A DNA stretch of 55,907 nt. It comes from CAZQYB01 sp964582985 (GTDB taxonomy: Bacteria > Planctomycetota > Phycisphaerae > Sedimentisphaerales > Anaerobacaceae). Each line of letters starts with the position of its first letter. The first letter of the stretch is position 1. Below are positions 1 through 8,329 of the stretch, piece by piece. Made by a program: the position numbers and the translations under genes. The stretch covers positions 1 through 55,907 of the forward strand of contig CAZOUM010000010.1 of NCBI GenBank assembly GCA_964582985.1, given 5' to 3'. The notes under the pieces are model-generated. The model saw nothing but the letters and a program-made list of their open reading frames with translations, had not been told where the DNA came from and ran no database searches.

Positions 1-52
1 ACCCTCATTTCCGCGATGCGACCGCGGCGTGCTCCCGTTACACCACGTCCCC
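1..52 (-). tRNA. tRNA-Ala(CGC), cut by the window edge
   Basis: Read on the minus strand from position 52, the sequence gives an acceptor 5' half (GGGGACG), a D-arm with conserved A14, G18, G19 and A21, an anticodon stem CCGCG/CGCGG with loop GTCGCAT, and the start of the T-arm. U33 is followed by anticodon CGC, which reads the alanine codon GCG. The T-arm and acceptor 3' half lie beyond the window, so the alanine G3:U70 pair cannot be checked. Confidence 0.72.
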
Positions 53-255
53 GAAAACCCTACAACAAGCTATTTTACAAGAAAAGTCGCCAAATTCAAA
101 GGCTTTTTGGCCCAAACCAGGCCAGCAACTTGGAAGTTCTGACAAAAAGAGTATACAGTCACCTCGAGCGCAGCCGAGAGGTCTATTAAAACAGATTTCT
201 CGACCCGCCATAGGCGGGCTCGAAATGACAGACATATGCTATCATTTTCTTAGAG

Positions 256-267
256 CCCGTTAGAACC
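256..267 (+). repeat. half copy of the CCCGTTAGAACC palindromic family
   Basis: The 12 bases CCCGTTAGAACC match the end of the GIY-YIG element near 33.6 kb. On the minus strand they supply the last phenylalanine codon and the TAA stop of the nitroreductase gene. No partner arm is visible nearby, so this could be a remnant or chance. Confidence 0.4.
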
Positions 268-772
268 GCCATTTTTCGTAGCAGACGATTTTCCCTATCG
301 GCTCTCGCCTCGGCTGCTTCGGCTCATCCGCAGGATAACCAAGAGCCATCAGCTCAATTACCGCGATATTATCAGGTATGCCCAGTACAGCTCTTACCTT
401 TTCCGGATAGAACGAGCCAATCCAGCACGTCGCCAGCCCCAGGTCGGCTGCCTGCAAACTGATATGCTCGAGCGCAATAGCCACATCGATAGGCCCAACC
501 GGCTGGCCGCACCGCATCACATAGTCGCTATTGCTGCAGGCAGCTATAATTGCGCCGGCATCTGCAATAAACATCTGGCCGCTGGCAGCTTCCGCGAGTC
601 CGCGTTTTTTCTCTTCGTCCGTTACTACCACGAAGCGCCAATCCTGCAAATTCTTGGCCGAAGGCGCCAGCCGGGCCGCCTCAAGGACGCTGTCGAGCTT
701 TTCCTGTTCCACCGGTTTGTCCTGATAAGCTCTGCAGGAGTACCTTTTGCGAATTGCTTCCATTACTGTCAT
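260..772 (-). CDS. nitroreductase family protein
   Basis: A 170-residue FMN-dependent nitroreductase-fold protein, probably a soluble NAD(P)H:acceptor oxidoreductase. The N-terminus carries the family signature (IRKRYSCRAY, residues 7-16) and the APSAKNLQDWRFVVV stretch (about 36-50) that contacts FMN. The C-terminal part has ADLGLATCWIGSF and a GYPADEPKQPRR tail typical of the family. Its length suits the short single-domain members. It stands alone between a tRNA and the tRNA-Val/rarA block. Its last codons overlap a half copy of a palindromic repeat. The natural substrate cannot be told from sequence. Confidence 0.9.
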   Translation of the reverse strand: MTVMEAIRKRYSCRAYQDKPVEQEKLDSVLEAARLAPSAKNLQDWRFVVVTDEEKKRGLAEAASGQMFIADAGAIIAACSNSDYVMRCGQPVGPIDVAIALEHISLQAADLGLATCWIGSFYPEKVRAVLGIPDNIAVIELMALGYPADEPKQPRREPIGKIVCYEKWRF

Positions 773-852
773 AAGAACACCTCGAATTTTTTATCGCCGC
801 GGTATGTTAAACGAACTTCCTGAGCCTTCAAGAATATAGAACATCAAAAGTA

Positions 853-881
853 TTGACGCAAGGGCCAAAAAACCGTATTCT
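853..881 (+). promoter_or_regulatory. sigma-70-type promoter for tRNA-Val
   Basis: TTGACG (853-858), 17-bp spacer, TATTCT (876-881). The predicted start near 888 is only a few bases before the mature tRNA at 895. Seen in sequence; activity is inferred. Confidence 0.6.
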
Positions 882-894
882 TAAATTGAGTCGA

Positions 895-968
895 GGGCGA
901 TTAGCTCAGTTGGCTAGAGCGCCTGCTTTACACGCAGGAGGCCACAGGTTCAAGTCCTGTATCGCCCA
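895..968 (+). tRNA. tRNA-Val(TAC)
   Basis: A full cloverleaf: acceptor GGGCGAT/ATCGCCC, D-arm, anticodon stem CCTGC/GCAGG with loop TTTACAC (anticodon TAC), and T-loop GTTCAAG. The discriminator is A968. CCA is not encoded. Confidence 0.95.
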
Positions 969-1092
969 GTTGCATAGGCTGCAAACCTTTGTCATTTTCG
1001 GCGATGCTGCCGAAGATAAAACGCCAACCACACTGCTTTATTCAGGAAAGACCTCCTGCGAATATATTTTCGCTTGTTTTTCGCATCCTTTG

Positions 1093-1098
1093 TATAAT
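1093..1098 (+). promoter_or_regulatory. -10 box just upstream of rarA, possibly giving a leaderless mRNA
   Basis: A perfect TATAAT lies 8 bases before the ATG at 1106. A weak -35 candidate, CTTG within 1071-1079, lies upstream. If this is the -10, transcription would begin at or within one or two bases of the start codon. No Shine-Dalgarno sequence precedes either ATG (1097 or 1106). Confidence 0.4.
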
Positions 1099-1105
1099 GA
1101 GCTTA

Positions 1106-2503
1106 ATGCTGGACGATAAGGGTGACAAAACCTTTGGCCCTGGGCCACTTTTCGGACGGACGGAAAAGGCCAATATAGAATCGGCTGAGCCGCTGGCGGT
1201 TCGGATGAGGCCGAGAAAGCTTGATGAATTTCTCGGACAAAGGCACTTTGTTGGGCCGGATAAGCTGCTGACAAGGATGCTCGAAGCCGACAAGCTCACC
1301 AGTCTGATATTTTACGGCCCGCCCGGGACAGGCAAGACCACGCTGGCAATGGTTATTGCGAATTATACAAAGGCAAAGTTCCATTATCTCAGCGCGCCGG
1401 CGGCCAGTGTGAGAGATATTCGCCGGATAATCGCCGGCGCCCGTGACAGGCTTGGGACCGGCCGGCAGCGAACCGTCCTTTTTATCGATGAAATTCACCG
1501 CTTCAATCGGGCCCAGCAGGATGTCTTGCTGGATGATGTCGAGGCAGGAGTTTTAATCCTCATAGGCGCTACGACGGAGAATCCGTACTTTTCGGTCAAT
1601 TCCCCATTGATTTCGCGCAGCACGGTGTTTCGTTTTGAGCCGCTTGGCGAGGATGACGTTCTGCAATTGCTAAAGGCCGCCATAGTAGATGCCGAGCGGG
1701 GGCTGGGCAAATTCGATATCAAGGCGGACGAAAAGGCGCTAAAGTTCCTGGCGGTGATGTGCGATGGTGATGCGCGAAGGGCGCTGACGGCTCTGGAGGT
1801 GGGCGTGTTGTCGCAGGCCGCCCGTCAGAAAAGAGGAAAAATAAAATTTGATTTGGAAGTGGCGAAAGAGTCGATACAACAAAAGGCGATTGAATACGAC
1901 GGGACGGGCGATACGCACTACGATTTGGCCAGCGCTTTGCAGAAAAGTATGCGAGGGTCTGACCCTGATGCAACCGTTTACTGGCTTGCCCGGATGATAG
2001 TCGGGGGCGAGGATACGCGATTTATCGCCAGGCGGATTGCAGTCTGTGCGGCGGAAGATGTGGGAAACGCCGACCCAATGGCGACGGTTTTGGCTGCGGC
2101 GGCGGTTCAAATATCGGAATTTGTCGGCCTGCCTGAGGCCCAACTGGCGCTGGCACAGGCAGCGTTATATGTTGCTTGTGCACCAAAATCGAATGCGGCC
2201 GCCTCAGCTATTTGGAAGGCAGTGGGCGACGTAAAAGAGCAGCCGACTATAGCTGTTCCGAAGCATCTGAAAGACAGTCATTATCCGGCTGCGAAAAAGG
2301 CCGGTTTCGGTGCGGATTACAAGTATCCGCACAATTTTGAGGGTGGATTCGTGCCGCAGGAGTACCTCCCGGCGGCTATTGGGGGAAAATACTATAAGCC
2401 GAAAGAAAGCGGGTGTGAAAAAAATATCAGGCGTTATTTACAAAAGCTGCAAACCTTGATAGAAAATAGCAAACGTGACGGCAGCCGGAAGAAGGATAGT
2501 TGA
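1106..2503 (+). CDS. rarA: RarA/MgsA-type AAA+ recombination factor
   Basis: A 465-residue replication-associated AAA+ ATPase of the RarA (MgsA/WRNIP1) family, related to clamp loaders and RuvB and acting at stalled forks. Walker A is GPPGTGKTT (71-79), Walker B is FIDEIH (126-131), and sensor 1 lies in GATTENP. The C-terminal half has the family-specific stretches AAEDVGNADP and YVACAPKSNAA and the MgsA tetramerisation region. Length matches E. coli RarA (447). I chose the ATG at 1106 because upstream codons show no family similarity and a TATAAT sits just before it; 1097 is an alternative. The stop abuts the next ATG, so the two genes are cotranscribed. Confidence 0.93.
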   Translation: MLDDKGDKTFGPGPLFGRTEKANIESAEPLAVRMRPRKLDEFLGQRHFVGPDKLLTRMLEADKLTSLIFYGPPGTGKTTLAMVIANYTKAKFHYLSAPAASVRDIRRIIAGARDRLGTGRQRTVLFIDEIHRFNRAQQDVLLDDVEAGVLILIGATTENPYFSVNSPLISRSTVFRFEPLGEDDVLQLLKAAIVDAERGLGKFDIKADEKALKFLAVMCDGDARRALTALEVGVLSQAARQKRGKIKFDLEVAKESIQQKAIEYDGTGDTHYDLASALQKSMRGSDPDATVYWLARMIVGGEDTRFIARRIAVCAAEDVGNADPMATVLAAAAVQISEFVGLPEAQLALAQAALYVACAPKSNAAASAIWKAVGDVKEQPTIAVPKHLKDSHYPAAKKAGFGADYKYPHNFEGGFVPQEYLPAAIGGKYYKPKESGCEKNIRRYLQKLQTLIENSKRDGSRKKDS

Positions 2504-3079
2504 ATGGACAAGATGGAATTGCGTCGCCACTTGCGAAAGTGCCTGCTTGAGATGACCGACGAGCAAAGGAGTGAAAAGGGCAAAAAAGCATGCCGGAATC
2601 TGGTCTCCACACGCGAGTTTCAAAGCGCAGCGGTGGTTATGATGTATTTATCACTTCCGCACGAGGTGGATACCTCCGAGGCGATACTTTCCGCCTGGCA
2701 GCTTGGCAAGACAGTGTTAGTGCCGAGGGTATCGTGGCAGCAAAGACATATGATACCGGTGCAGATAAACTCTCTGGAGACCGACTTTTCTACCGAAGCT
2801 TCCGGGCTGCGGAATCCGATAACAGGAGTGCCGATGCCGTTAGAGGATATTGATTTGGTGGTTACCCCGGCATTAGGATTCGATGGTAAGGGCAATCGGC
2901 TTGGCCGGGGCAGCTCCTATTACGACAGGTTTTTCGCTAACGCTGAACTCAAGGCAGCCAGATGCGGCTTTGCTTTCGCAGAGCAGCGGGTTGAGACGGT
3001 ACCGGTGGCAGAGCACGATGAGCTGGTGGACTTCCTGGTGACAGATGAGGGAGTAACATACTTTGACAAAAGAAAATAA
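2504..3079 (+). CDS. ygfA: 5-formyltetrahydrofolate cyclo-ligase
   Basis: A 191-residue 5-FCL (MTHFS) that uses ATP to convert 5-formyl-THF to 5,10-methenyl-THF in the cytoplasm. The C-terminal signature GFDGKGNRLGRGSSYYDRF (about 125-143) is the Mg-ATP/phosphate site; the usual GxGGGYYDR appears as GRGSSYYDR. The N-terminal basic helix (MELRRHLRK) is also typical. It starts directly after the rarA stop. Its folate role links to fhs, folD and metF 20 kb downstream, though they are not in the same operon. Confidence 0.92.
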   Translation: MDKMELRRHLRKCLLEMTDEQRSEKGKKACRNLVSTREFQSAAVVMMYLSLPHEVDTSEAILSAWQLGKTVLVPRVSWQQRHMIPVQINSLETDFSTEASGLRNPITGVPMPLEDIDLVVTPALGFDGKGNRLGRGSSYYDRFFANAELKAARCGFAFAEQRVETVPVAEHDELVDFLVTDEGVTYFDKRK

Positions 3080-3135
3080 CGCGCAGCGTATATCGCTGAA
3101 GGCAAAATTTTTGGTTTCTTCTTTTTGAGATTTTA

Positions 3136-3170
3136 TTTGTCGCTTTGCTTTTTGATTTTTGACTTTGTTG
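3136..3170 (+). repeat. heptad array, T-rich (five 7-mers)
   Basis: Five successive 7-base words of the type YTTTGNN/TTTTGAN fill the gap between the cyclo-ligase and transpeptidase genes. Individually weak, because T-rich DNA can look periodic, but the period matches the other arrays in the window. Confidence 0.4.
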
Positions 3171-3207
3171 GTTGCCGTCAATTATCTACTAATTAGAGGA
3201 GAACAAA

Positions 3208-4224
3208 ATGGCTCTTTATCCTTCCACTTCGTACGGCAGACGGAGGAGGCGGACCCGAAGGTGGGTGTACACCATTTCAACGTTGCTGGTTATTGTTGTG
3301 GTGATTGCCTGTATTTATGGTTACCGTTCTTTAGTCAAACACAAAGGTGGAACCGGCCCGACCGCAACTGATATCAATGCTGGCAAGGGAACACCGCCGG
3401 GTGTGATTGGGATGCCGCCGGAGCCGAATTTGTCAAAGGAGGGGCCGGTTACTGAACCGGACTCGGAGGCGGCCGAGCTTATTGCCAAGGCTGCCGACTG
3501 CATCAATGCAGAGCCTGCAAGGATTATAGAGGCACGTGAGATACTTAATGACGCATTGGCAATGCCGATGAACAGACAGCAGCGGACTGTTGTGAAAAAG
3601 CAACTCTCCGCTCTCGCCAACGAATGGCTGTTCAGCAGGAAGTTTTTCCCGCAGGACAAACTCTGTGAAAGTTGTCAGGTTAGGCCGGGTGACCAACTTA
3701 GTATGATCGGCAAGCGATATAAGGTGCCGTGGAAAGTTCTTCGTAAGATTAACGGAATCAGTCGGGCCGAGTACCTTCGGGCGGGAGACGTGATAAAGGT
3801 AATTAACGGCCCATTCCACGCCCGCATATATCGCTCAACCTTCATGATGGATTTGTATCTACAGGACACTTTCGTAAGGAGTTTTGCAGTAGGTTTAGGC
3901 ATGCCGGGCAGGGAAACACCGACGGGACTTTGGCTCGTCGAGCCGGGCGGAAAACTTGTTGAGCCGCCCTGGCCCGACCCGGAGACAGGTAAAATTCTTC
4001 ATTCGGGCGACCCTGGTTATGCTCTGGGCTCGCGATGGATTGGGCTCAAAGGCATCGAGGGAGAGGCCGTAGGCAGGAGCGGCTTTGGCATCCACGGCAC
4101 GAAGGACCCAGAGACAATTGGAACTGCAAGTTCACGAGGATGCATCCGTCTGCACAACGGCGATGTGAAAAAGCTCTATGACTTATTGGAGCCGGGCCTT
4201 TCGCGGGTTGAAGTCGTCGACTAA
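3208..4224 (+). CDS. LysM and L,D-transpeptidase (YkuD) protein, membrane anchored
   Basis: A 338-residue cell-envelope protein. A very basic N-terminus (RRRRRTRR, 11-18) is followed by one membrane segment (about 20-40), placing the rest outside the cytoplasmic membrane. A helical, Ala-rich region (about 85-150) leads to a LysM peptidoglycan-binding domain (156-199) and a C-terminal YkuD domain with catalytic His296 (GIHGT) and Cys312 (SSRGCIRL). It should form 3-3 cross-links or attach proteins to peptidoglycan. A clear Shine-Dalgarno (AGAGGAGAAC) precedes the ATG. Planctomycetes do have peptidoglycan, so the role is plausible. Confidence 0.92.
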   Translation: MALYPSTSYGRRRRRTRRWVYTISTLLVIVVVIACIYGYRSLVKHKGGTGPTATDINAGKGTPPGVIGMPPEPNLSKEGPVTEPDSEAAELIAKAADCINAEPARIIEAREILNDALAMPMNRQQRTVVKKQLSALANEWLFSRKFFPQDKLCESCQVRPGDQLSMIGKRYKVPWKVLRKINGISRAEYLRAGDVIKVINGPFHARIYRSTFMMDLYLQDTFVRSFAVGLGMPGRETPTGLWLVEPGGKLVEPPWPDPETGKILHSGDPGYALGSRWIGLKGIEGEAVGRSGFGIHGTKDPETIGTASSRGCIRLHNGDVKKLYDLLEPGLSRVEVVD

Positions 4225-4270
4225 GAGTAATTAACAAGTCTGGTACGTATCAAAGATGTACTATCCTTTT

Positions 4271-5230
4271 TTACGGTCGAGATGCCAGAGTTTGCTTTTG
4301 TATGTTGAGGGTGTTTCTTTCCCAGAATACGCGGTCGTTGTAGCCTTGAATCGTTGCATCAAGCTCGGCCAAGCGCAGGCGTTTGGCGGCGAGCAGGCAG
4401 TATTCGGCTTCAATCTCAACGCCGAGGAATCTGCGATTCAGTTTTTTGGCCGTCACCAAGCTGGAGCCGACGCCCATAAAGGGGTCGAAGACAAAGTCGC
4501 CTTCATTTGTGCTGGCCAGAATCAGTTTTGCCAGCAGTTTTTCCGGCTTTTGGGTTGGATGGTCGGTATTCTCCGGCATCGACCAAAACGGCACGGTAAT
4601 ATCGTTCCAGAGATTTGAGGGATGCGTCAGGCGAAAATGCCCGTTAGCTGTCTCCTGCCAATCTTTTGGCGTGCCGGTGGTGTCGGTATATGGGGCGATA
4701 ACTCTGCGCTTTAGCTTTACGTCTTCCACATTGAATGTGTAGTCATCAGAAACCGTGGCAAACCAAATATCTTCCGCGGCGTTTTTCCAGTTTCTTTTAG
4801 CGCCTCTGCCTTTTTCCCTTTCCCAGGTAATCCGATTGCGCACCTTCAGATACTTTTCCAGAATAAGATGAACCGCAGTTGAAGTGTACCATTCGGAGCA
4901 CACATACACCGACGCATTGTTTTTAAGCGTCGGTAATAGCCTGACCAGCAAATTCTCAAACCATTCGGCGTATTTATCAATATCCTTTTTTCTGAAGCTG
5001 GACGACTTGAAAGTCTTGTTAATGTTATATGGCGGGTCCAGTATCATCAAATCGGCAAATTCGGCAGGCAGAAAATCGAGGATTTCAAGAATATCCTGGC
5101 TTAGTATTTTGTTCTCAATTGAATCTATGCCTGCAGGTTTGTGAATGCGAATCAGCTTTTTGCTGTAGTGCTCTCTTTCTGCTTGAGTAAGTGTTATCGT
5201 TCGGTTCCTGTGCGCACGAACCTTGCCCAC
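4271..5230 (-). CDS. orphan beta-class DNA methyltransferase (N6-adenine or N4-cytosine)
   Basis: A 319-residue SAM-dependent DNA methyltransferase of the N6_N4_Mtase family. Motif IV DPPYN (65-69) comes before the SAM-binding motif I DPFMGVGSS (249-257), and HPTQKPEKLL (224-233) precedes it; this order defines the beta class, the class of CcrM and HinfI-type enzymes. DPPYN favours adenine-N6 methylation. Translation starts at GTG with GGAG upstream. It follows clpX by 33 bp on the same strand, so the two are probably cotranscribed. No restriction endonuclease gene is adjacent, so it may be regulatory or a remnant of a system. The target site cannot be read from sequence. Confidence 0.88.
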   Translation of the reverse strand: MGKVRAHRNRTITLTQAEREHYSKKLIRIHKPAGIDSIENKILSQDILEILDFLPAEFADLMILDPPYNINKTFKSSSFRKKDIDKYAEWFENLLVRLLPTLKNNASVYVCSEWYTSTAVHLILEKYLKVRNRITWEREKGRGAKRNWKNAAEDIWFATVSDDYTFNVEDVKLKRRVIAPYTDTTGTPKDWQETANGHFRLTHPSNLWNDITVPFWSMPENTDHPTQKPEKLLAKLILASTNEGDFVFDPFMGVGSSLVTAKKLNRRFLGVEIEAEYCLLAAKRLRLAELDATIQGYNDRVFWERNTLNIQKQTLASRP

Positions 5231-5263
5231 ACTTATGGTCTCCAGAGGCCGGCTAATCGGAAC

Positions 5264-6544
5264 TTATGCGGATTCTTTCTTCTTAGCCTTCTGTTTTTGT
5301 TTTGCTGTAAACAGCTCGGCTTTACCTTCGACGATATCGCGGGTCATTACATATTTTGCCCGGCTTGTCTCTTCGGGCAGCTGGTACATCAGGTCAACCA
5401 TCAGCTCCTCGGCCATCGCGCGAAGCGCCCTGGCGCCGGTGTCACGCTCGAGCGCTTTTTGCGCCAAGGCCCGCAATGCATCCTCCGTAAATTCAAGCTG
5501 TGCATCTTCCATCTCGAAGAATTTCTGGTACTGCCTGATGAGGGCGTTTTTCGGCTTGGTCAATATGTCGACCAGCGCATTTTCATCGAGAGCCGACAGA
5601 GTAGTAATTACCGGCAGCCTGCCCACCATTTCGGGTATCATTCCGTACTCGATAATATCTTCCGGTATGACCTGGGCGATTACATCGCTGTACTCGGTTT
5701 TATCATCGCTTCGGCCGGCCAGTTCGGAATCGAAGCCGATCATTTTTTTGCCGAGCCGCTTCTTGACGATATTTTCCAGACCTACAAACGTCCCGCCGCA
5801 TATAAAGAGTATTTGTGTCGTATCAAGTTGTATATATGATTGTTCCGGATGTTTTCTCCCACCCTGCGGCGGGATATTGGCGGTAGTGCCCTCGAGCATC
5901 TTCAGTAATGCCTGCTGGACGCCTTCGCCGGAGACGTCACGGGTAATTGAAACGTTCTGATATGTTTTGCCGACCTTGTCAATTTCATCAATATAGACGA
6001 TGCCCCGCTGAGCAGCTTCTATATCATAGTCGGCAGACTGCAGCAGGCGCAGCAGGAAATTTTCCACGTCTTCGCCGACGTACCCGGCCTCGGTGACAGT
6101 AGTCGCATCGCATATTGCAAACGGCACTTTCAGGTGTTGGGCAAGCGTGCGGGCGAGCAGTGTCTTGCCTGCGCCGGTGGGACCGATCAGGAGCACGTTG
6201 GATTTATCTATCTCAACATCCGAGGTGTCACTGTCGCTGTGCAGCAGCCGTTTGTAGTGATTGTGCACTGCGACCGAAAGATATTTCTTGGCGTGTTCCT
6301 GGCTGATTACGTACTGGTCCAGATACTCTTTTATTGCTCTGGGCTTTGGTATTTCCTTCAGGCTGGCGACCGGACGGCTGACTACTCTGCGACTTTGCTG
6401 GATGATGTTATGGCACAGGTCGACGCACTCCGGACAAATAAAAACATTGTCCGGCCCTTCTATGAAGGTATCGTCCCGGCTTGACGCCCGGCCGCAGAAA
6501 CTACAAATTGCCTTGCTTCTGCTACTACTCGATTTCTTCGCCAT
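5264..6544 (-). CDS. clpX: ATP-dependent Clp protease ATP-binding subunit ClpX
   Basis: A 426-residue unfoldase. The N-terminal zinc-binding domain has Cys14, Cys17, Cys37 and Cys40. The AAA+ domain has Walker A GPTGAGKT (121-128), Walker B YIDEIDK and the pore-loop GYVGED stretch. The ClpP-docking tripeptide IGF is present in KKMIGFDSE, so it should pair with ClpP although no clpP is in the window. The start has a good AGGAAG site before ATG. An imperfect inverted repeat near 6572-6593 lies upstream but is not a proper CIRCE. The DNA methyltransferase gene follows directly. Confidence 0.96.
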   Translation of the reverse strand: MAKKSSSSRSKAICSFCGRASSRDDTFIEGPDNVFICPECVDLCHNIIQQSRRVVSRPVASLKEIPKPRAIKEYLDQYVISQEHAKKYLSVAVHNHYKRLLHSDSDTSDVEIDKSNVLLIGPTGAGKTLLARTLAQHLKVPFAICDATTVTEAGYVGEDVENFLLRLLQSADYDIEAAQRGIVYIDEIDKVGKTYQNVSITRDVSGEGVQQALLKMLEGTTANIPPQGGRKHPEQSYIQLDTTQILFICGGTFVGLENIVKKRLGKKMIGFDSELAGRSDDKTEYSDVIAQVIPEDIIEYGMIPEMVGRLPVITTLSALDENALVDILTKPKNALIRQYQKFFEMEDAQLEFTEDALRALAQKALERDTGARALRAMAEELMVDLMYQLPEETSRAKYVMTRDIVEGKAELFTAKQKQKAKKKESA

Positions 6545-6650
6545 TATTATCTTCCTAAATCCTGCGTTAAATTAGCACTCCGTCGGTGCTTAGATAGCGT
6601 CAACGAATACAAGATTTTACCATATAAGAACTTCTCCTTACAGTGTTAAA

Positions 6651-6801
6651 TTCGAAATCCGAATATCGAAACTCGAAACAAATTTAAAATACAAATTACC
6701 AAAATATCAAACAGAGCATTACGAGTGTGAGCGAGTTTGTTTTGAAAATTGGTATTTTTGACATTCGATATTGTTTCGAATTTCGGATTTCGTACTTCGG
6801 A
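6651..6801. repeat. inverted pair of heptad arrays (TTCGAAA family) forming a long hairpin
   Basis: Four 7-mers of type NNCGAAN at 6651-6678 are mirrored by four of type NTTCGNA at 6774-6801. The segments inside (AAATTACCAAAATATCAAA and its partner AAAATTGGTATTTTTGACATT) also pair imperfectly, leaving a loop near 6711-6740. The 458-bp space between clpX and the oxidoreductase operon holds no credible gene; an open frame across this hairpin is only translated repeat. A further 8-bp inverted repeat, CTTGCCTT/AAGGCAAG, lies at about 6857-6897. Confidence 0.75.
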
Positions 6802-7002
6802 TTTTAACAGAAAACCCAGATTTTCGCCCCTAACTTGCGCTATAGTATTCAATTTCCTTGCCTTATATATTTTACTTCGGCAAAACTGCCAAGGCAAGTT
6901 AATTACCGCCGTCGATTAACTCTTCGAGCTTGCTCCTTTAGCGAGTTGGGTTTTTCAGCCACAACGGCAGAATGATTTGGTAAAAGACCTGGTTTTTTGC
7001 AA

Positions 7003-7581
7003 CTATACGCTGTTGTTTTTGGCGAATTCAGCCCCTCGTCGCAGGGCTTCGGTATTGACAGGAAGTGTTTTGTGGTATCGTTTGGCAAGCACGTCAGCTA
7101 AACATTCCGCCGCCGCATCGGCGCTGAAAATCCCTTTCCTCTGTAAATATGCACCAATCGCCACCATATTAGCGGCTTTTACGTTGCCTAATTCGACCGC
7201 TATGTCATTGGCGGGCACCCGCAATACGTCGATGCTATCGGCCAATTCTGGCTCACTGTCAATCAGGGAACTATTCATTACCAGCAGCCCGCCGTCTTTG
7301 AGGCGGGGCGCGAATTTGTTCAAAGAGGCCTTGTTCATTATAATCAGCGAATCGGGTTTGCCGACCATAGGTGAGGCGATAGGCTCATCTGCGATAATGA
7401 CCGTACAATTGGATGTGCCGCCTCGGACCTCGGCGCCGTAGGCGGGCATAAAAGTTACCTCTTTGCCGGCTTTCATCGCTGTCTGAGCCAGCAGTCTGCC
7501 GGCCAATATAATCCCCTGACCACCAAAGCCGGCGATAATAACCCCTTCATAAAAACCGTTTTCTTTCATCTTGCGTGTCAA
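7003..7581 (-). CDS. 2-oxoacid:ferredoxin oxidoreductase, gamma subunit
   Basis: A 192-residue gamma subunit of the pyruvate/2-oxoacid:ferredoxin oxidoreductase superfamily. The N-terminus (IIAGFGGQGIILAGRLLAQ) is the family's hallmark glycine motif, followed by YGAEVRGGTSNCTVI. It is the last gene of a four-gene minus-strand operon (ferredoxin, alpha, beta, gamma). It binds no cofactor of its own in related enzymes but is needed for the complex. It starts 9 bp after the beta gene stop. Confidence 0.92.
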   Translation of the reverse strand: MTRKMKENGFYEGVIIAGFGGQGIILAGRLLAQTAMKAGKEVTFMPAYGAEVRGGTSNCTVIIADEPIASPMVGKPDSLIIMNKASLNKFAPRLKDGGLLVMNSSLIDSEPELADSIDVLRVPANDIAVELGNVKAANMVAIGAYLQRKGIFSADAAAECLADVLAKRYHKTLPVNTEALRRGAEFAKNNSV

Positions 7582-7590
7582 TGTTTAGTA

Positions 7591-8325
7591 TCAGGTTCTA
7601 AAGCGGCCCAGCGGGAAGACCTTTGTCATTTCCTTTTCAATCCATTCCATCGCCTTGGCCGGTGTCATTCGCCAATAAGTCGGGCACGGTGAAAGCACCT
7701 CAACCAGCGACAGGCCCTGGGCACCGTCAAGCTGCAGTTGGAAGGCGTGTCTTATTGCCTTTTTGGCTTTACGGATTTGCGCTGGATTGTACACCGAGCA
7801 CCGCTCAATATAGATTGCTCCCGGCAGCACCGCCAATAACTCACATACTTGCAGCGGATGTCCCTCGCCAATGGCTTTGCGTCCCTGTTGCGTCGTTGCT
7901 GTCACCTGGCCGAGAAGGGTTGTCGGCGCCATTTGCCCACCGGTCATCCCAAATACCGCATTGTTGATGAAGATAACTGCTATCTGCTCACCTCTATGAG
8001 CGGCGTGAATGATTTCCGCGGTTCCGATTGCCGCCAGGTCGCCGTCACCCTGATAGGAGAAAATTATTTTATCCGGGTTGGTCCTTTTCATACCGGTTGC
8101 TACTGCCGGTGGTCTGCCGTGTGCGACCTCGACCATATCCACGTCGAGGTAATCGTATGCCAGCACCGCGCATCCTACCGGTGCTATTCCGATGGTCCGG
8201 CCGCGGATGCCCAGCTCATCAATTGCTTCAGCTATCAGTCGGTGCACAATTCCATGTCCGCAGCCGGGACAGTAATGTGTCGGGCAATCTTTTAGCGTTG
8301 GCGTTCGGCTGAATACTGTTTTCAC
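7591..8325 (-). CDS. 2-oxoacid:ferredoxin oxidoreductase, beta (TPP-binding) subunit
   Basis: A 244-residue thiamine-diphosphate subunit. HYCPGCGHGIVHRL (about 17-30) is the conserved entry motif, and GDGDLAAIGTAEIIHAAHRG plus NNAVFGMTGGQ (about 95-130) form the TPP/Mg site. The window GVQ..SPCPTYWRM near the C-terminus is typical of the 2-oxoglutarate/2-oxoisovalerate type rather than pyruvate-specific enzymes. It lacks an internal ferredoxin domain, which is supplied by the separate ferredoxin subunit of the operon. Confidence 0.92.
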   Translation of the reverse strand: MKTVFSRTPTLKDCPTHYCPGCGHGIVHRLIAEAIDELGIRGRTIGIAPVGCAVLAYDYLDVDMVEVAHGRPPAVATGMKRTNPDKIIFSYQGDGDLAAIGTAEIIHAAHRGEQIAVIFINNAVFGMTGGQMAPTTLLGQVTATTQQGRKAIGEGHPLQVCELLAVLPGAIYIERCSVYNPAQIRKAKKAIRHAFQLQLDGAQGLSLVEVLSPCPTYWRMTPAKAMEWIEKEMTKVFPLGRFRT

Positions 8326-8329
8326 TCCG

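Noticed and set aside
853..1119. Open frame covering tRNA-Val
   Set aside because: It runs through the tRNA and an intergenic region; the protein is spurious.
5264..5839. Plus-strand long frames opposite clpX
   Set aside because: They are antisense shadows of a clearly conserved gene.
6572..6593. TTAGCACTC upstream of clpX, like a CIRCE half site
   Set aside because: The second half is GTGCTTAG at the wrong spacing instead of GAGTGCTAA after 9 bases, so it is only an imperfect inverted repeat.
6646..6897. 83-codon minus-strand open frame after clpX
   Set aside because: It translates the heptad hairpin; no start signal or domain is present.
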